5,881 bases of DNA from an uncultured Bacteroidales bacterium. GTDB taxonomy: Bacteria > Bacteroidota > Bacteroidia > Bacteroidales > Paludibacteraceae. Where the stretch lies: positions 1 to 5,881 of the forward strand of contig CAKVBV010000094.1 of NCBI GenBank assembly GCA_934725535.1, given 5' to 3'. Below the pieces are notes generated by a model. That model was not told where the DNA came from. It made no database searches and saw nothing but the letters and a program-made list of their open reading frames with translations. The position numbers were made by a program, and so were the translations under genes. How positions within the stretch are numbered: position 1 is the stretch's first letter; every line of letters begins with the position of its first letter. Positions 4,742 to 5,881 of the stretch are shown piece after piece.

Positions 4742-5881
4742 TTATTTTTTTACGGGGACAGCCAAGTGCAGTTGGGCAGAGATGTAGATACCTTGTGGCA
4801 CGAGTGCGGTATTGCCCTTGGTGGGGCAACGGTACTCCGCTTTTATCTCCAAGGGGATATGCGGTATGGCCGTGAACATGAAGCCGGCACCGCAGTACAT
4901 GGCAAAGAAGAAGTTCTGTTCGGGGATTTTGGCACCTTCTTTTTTGCTGAATTCACGGGAGTTGGTGTAGTAGGAGCGGTTCATCTTGCTCCACATCCTG
5001 GTCATGTCCACTTCGAGACCGCCGTACAGTTCGAGTGCCAGCCATTTCGTGCACGGGACATAGAACTTGACAGCGGGTTTGTAGGCAAACCACATGGTTT
5101 TTCCGGTTGCTTCCGCCCGCTCGTCGTGGTTCTCGCCGCCCCGTTCAAACTCGTAGATGTACCTTGTGGGATAGCCATCCAGTGTTGTAGGTCGGTTGAT
5201 ACCCATCTCAAAATTGAGTAACTGCATACCGAACCACCTGGTGCGCCACTCGAACATCTGGAAGTTGAGCATATTGCGGAGGAAGGTGTAGTCGGATGGC
5301 GAGCCGTCTATCGTCGGACCTACTTGGAAATAAGTGGAATAGCCCATGCTGAGGATGGACACCATCGTCTGTCCGCTGTGCTTGTAGTAGCGTTGGAAGA
5401 TGTTGGTCTTTTCGCCGGTTGGTGCCGGTTCGGCAGTTGTGTCAGAAGTATCTTCGTCTTCAGTAGTTGCTATAGGTTGTACTTCTGTTTCTTTCTCCGC
5501 CTTTTCCTTTTCTTCCAACAATTTCAGCCGTTCTTCCTGCTGCCGTTGTACCTGCGCGATGGAGTCCGTTTTCGCTGCCTGACGTTGCGCTTCTTCGCTG
5601 GCCTGCTGTGCTGCTTTTTGTGCTTCTAACAGCGCGTTGAGCATTTCATTCTCTGTATTTTCGGGTTGTGCAGGTTGTACACTTTGTACCTCTTGTATTT
5701 CAGCGGCTTTTTGTTCTGCTTCGAGCCGTGCAGCCTCTTCCGCTGCTTTGCGTTCTGCTTCAAGCCGTTCTGCTTCCTCTGCTGCTTTGCGCTCTGCCTC
5801 AAGTCGTGCCGCCTCTTCCGCTGCTTTGCGTTCTGCTTCAAGTCGTGCTGCCTCTTCTGCGGCTTTGCGTTCTGCTTCAAG
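4742..5881 (-). CDS. Partial: coiled-coil stalk with C-terminal barrel-like envelope domain
   Basis: The 5' end lies beyond the right edge. The frame is open from base 5881 to the TAA at 4742, giving 379 residues here. The first in-frame Met (5644) is internal, because the same repeat-containing frame continues upstream of it. Residues 1-65 are 13-residue repeats LEAERKAAEEAAR, four clear and one decayed. A Gln/Pro/Glu-rich stretch (66-80) follows, then more Ala/Glu/Gln/Lys helix to about 131, then an acidic Thr/Pro-rich linker to about 157. Residues about 160-379 are rich in alternating aromatic and hydrophobic strands (MVSILSMGYSTYFQVG, WLALELYGGLEVDMTRMW, FFFAMYCGAGFMF), ending YISAQLHLAVPVKK, which resembles a small outer-membrane beta-barrel. 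The helical part recalls the periplasmic stalk of TolA in composition only. A plausible reading is a periplasm-spanning helix attached to an outer-membrane anchor. The missing N-terminus could hold an enzymatic or binding domain. It is followed by the lipoprotein gene 26 bp downstream, suggesting a shared job. Confidence 0.85.
   Translation of the reverse strand, partial: LEAERKAAEEAARLEAERKAAEEAARLEAERKAAEEAERLEAERKAAEEAARLEAEQKAAEIQEVQSVQPAQPENTENEMLNALLEAQKAAQQASEEAQRQAAKTDSIAQVQRQQEERLKLLEEKEKAEKETEVQPIATTEDEDTSDTTAEPAPTGEKTNIFQRYYKHSGQTMVSILSMGYSTYFQVGPTIDGSPSDYTFLRNMLNFQMFEWRTRWFGMQLLNFEMGINRPTTLDGYPTRYIYEFERGGENHDERAEATGKTMWFAYKPAVKFYVPCTKWLALELYGGLEVDMTRMWSKMNRSYYTNSREFSKKEGAKIPEQNFFFAMYCGAGFMFTAIPHIPLEIKAEYRCPTKGNTALVPQGIYISAQLHLAVPVKK
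5726..5881 (-). repeat. Coding 39-bp tandem repeats (13-residue helical units)
   Basis: Four consecutive 39-bp units: 5881-5843, 5842-5804, 5803-5765 and 5764-5726. They encode LEAERKAAEEAAR three times and LEAERKAAEEAER once (third unit). A decayed fifth unit (LEAEQKAAEIQEV) covers 5725-5687. The DNA units differ by scattered, mostly synonymous changes, so they are not fresh duplicates. The unit length is a multiple of three, so changes in copy number would alter stalk length without breaking the frame. The array runs off the window edge, so the total copy number is unknown. Confidence 0.95.

Noticed and set aside
5626..5880. Minus-strand 84-codon frame rich in Lys/Gln/Arg repeats
   Set aside because: It is the +1 reading of the 39-bp coding repeats. 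The frame encoding LEAERKAAEEAAR continues through to the barrel domain and is the real one.

Overview
The window looks like chromosomal DNA of a member of the Bacteroidales (Bacteroidota). Three things point there. The large gene encodes an LptD of the type found in that phylum. The promoter in front of it fits the Bacteroidota pattern (-7 TAnnTTTG, here TACCTTTG, with a -33 element 20 bp upstream). No start codon has a Shine-Dalgarno sequence. I cannot name the genus.

All three genes lie on the minus strand, so transcription runs from right to left. At the right edge (4742-5881) is the 3' part of a gene for a secreted or outer-membrane protein: a coiled-coil-like stalk of 13-residue LEAERKAAEEAAR repeats, a charged linker, and a C-terminal domain that resembles an outer-membrane beta-barrel. 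Its beginning is outside the window. After 26 bp follows a gene (3597-4715) for a 372-residue lipoprotein made of three divergent copies of one domain. The two probably form the end of one operon, closed by a clear intrinsic terminator at 3445-3470. Between the lipoprotein stop codon and the terminator lies a second, out-of-frame copy of that gene's last 17 codons plus stop.

The 404-bp gap at 3138-3541 holds, from right to left, this tail duplicate, the terminator, an array of about nine 11-bp repeats (3331-3434), an 8-bp perfect hairpin (3299-3317), and the lptD promoter (3187-3218). I see no gene in it. lptD (351-3137) follows as a single gene with its own promoter.

The left end (1-350) is noncoding. 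It is a nested tandem repeat: two near-identical units of 140 and 162 bp plus a 22-bp start of a third. The units differ mainly by two extra 11-bp blocks. An 11-bp period therefore appears in both intergenic regions.

Functionally the window concerns the cell envelope: LPS insertion at the outer membrane (LptD), a lipoprotein, and a stalk-plus-barrel protein. I do not see a defence system, mobile element, RNA gene or CRISPR array. The most unusual material is the 11-bp periodic intergenic DNA, the duplicated gene tail, and the uncharacterised lipoprotein/stalk-barrel pair.
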